From Chloroflexota bacterium (GTDB taxonomy: Bacteria > Chloroflexota > UBA11872 > VXOZ01), in the NCBI GenBank assembly GCA_009839775.1, contig VXOZ01000012.1:1-5871 (forward strand): 5,871 nt of DNA. Reading direction: 5' to 3'. The position numbers and the translations under genes are program-made. Below the pieces are notes generated by a model. It was not told the DNA's origin and searched no databases. It worked only from the letters and a program-made list of their open reading frames with translations. Positions 5,511 to 5,871 of this stretch are shown here, in pieces. Position 1 is the stretch's first letter; each line of letters opens with the position of its first letter.

Positions 5511-5573
5511 AATTCCTCGCCGTTCCAGCCTATTAGCTTACCCGCGTCTGTCATTGGCATGCCTCACGTGCCG

Positions 5574-5871
5574 TCACTCCGAACGGCTGAGGCGGATGCT
5601 TGCATCGCCGGCCGCGAAGCGTTGCAGACGCCCGTCGGTTGTGCGTAAACAGAGGAGGCCGTCCCGATCGAGGTCTTCCGCGACGCCGCTGTAGACTTCT
5701 CCGCCAAGGGAGACATCCACCACCTTTCCAAGCAAGGACGATCCCGCGCGCCAGGCATGCCACACCGCGTCCGGCGTCTCCAGCCAGCGGCTGTACCAGC
5801 GCTCGAATGACCGCAGGCTGGCGATCAAGAGTTCTTCGCGGCAGACCGGCTGCCGCAATGCGACTGCGAGC
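5574..5871 (-). CDS. birA: Biotin-protein ligase (BirA), C-terminal part (cut by right window edge)
   Basis: The reverse strand is open from the window edge to a TGA at 5576-5574, giving about 98 residues with the 5' part outside. The sequence matches the end of biotin-[acetyl-CoA-carboxylase] ligases. A helix contains F-E-R-W-Y-S-R-W-L, followed by a W-R-A-G-S-S-L-L-G-K-V-V segment. The SH3-like C-terminal domain then has G-V-A-E-D-L-D-R-D-G-L-L-C-L and closes with A-G-D-A-S-I-R. The enzyme activates biotin with ATP and attaches it to carrier proteins of acetyl-CoA or related carboxylases. Whether this one has an N-terminal DNA-binding domain and acts as a repressor cannot be seen. A TTG at 5858 is an internal leucine codon, since the frame remains open upstream. 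It converges on jag across a 163-bp spacer. Confidence 0.88.
   Translation of the reverse strand, partial: LAVALRQPVCREELLIASLRSFERWYSRWLETPDAVWHAWRAGSSLLGKVVDVSLGGEVYSGVAEDLDRDGLLCLRTTDGRLQRFAAGDASIRLSRSE

Noticed and set aside
5445..5694. Two small plus-strand frames after jag
   Set aside because: They run through the REP-like hairpin and antisense to birA, with no family similarity and no ribosome binding site.

Overview
The window is a GC-rich bacterial chromosomal segment with seven complete or overlapping protein genes and two genes cut by the window edges. Its core is the conserved ribosome, RNase P and membrane-insertion cluster rpmH-rnpA-yidD-yidC-jag (2557-5410, + strand). The YidC is the short type without the large periplasmic domain, and it is partnered with a KH-R3H protein (Jag). 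This pairing is usual in Gram-positive and Chloroflexota-like bacteria rather than in proteobacteria. Together with the basic, Arg-rich L34 and the dispersed inverted repeats, it suggests an uncultivated Chloroflexota-type genome. That placement is an inference; no rRNA or other decisive marker is present.

Layout: (1) 1-315, minus strand, the N-terminal part of an asparaginase II family protein running off the left edge. (2) 316-467, a short divergent spacer with no promoter I can defend. (3) 468-2077, a Gfo/Idh/MocA-type oxidoreductase followed by a small single-domain cupin, probably one transcription unit ending at a Rho-independent terminator (2091-2127). (4) 2128-2556, a gene-free stretch with a roughly 105-bp inverted-repeat element (2215-2319) and a sigma70-like promoter (2494-2523) for the next operon. 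(5) 2557-5410, the rpmH-rnpA-yidD-yidC-jag cluster, with structured spacers between rpmH and rnpA and between yidD and yidC, and a 17-nt yidC/jag overlap. (6) 5411-5573, a convergent spacer with a REP-like hairpin. (7) 5574-5871, minus strand, the C-terminal part of a biotin-protein ligase entering from the right edge.

The cluster works as a unit. L34 is a 50S protein, RnpA is the protein subunit of the tRNA-processing RNase P, and YidD and YidC serve membrane protein insertion. Jag is an RNA-binding protein classically encoded next to YidC. dnaA is not upstream of rpmH here and mnmE is not downstream of jag, so the usual origin-region neighbourhood is broken on both sides.

I see no new defence or mobile system. 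The points most worth checking are the missing EKP-motif lysine in the Gfo/Idh protein, the asymmetric inverted-repeat element before rpmH, the structured spacers in the cluster, and the long proline-rich then basic tail of YidC.
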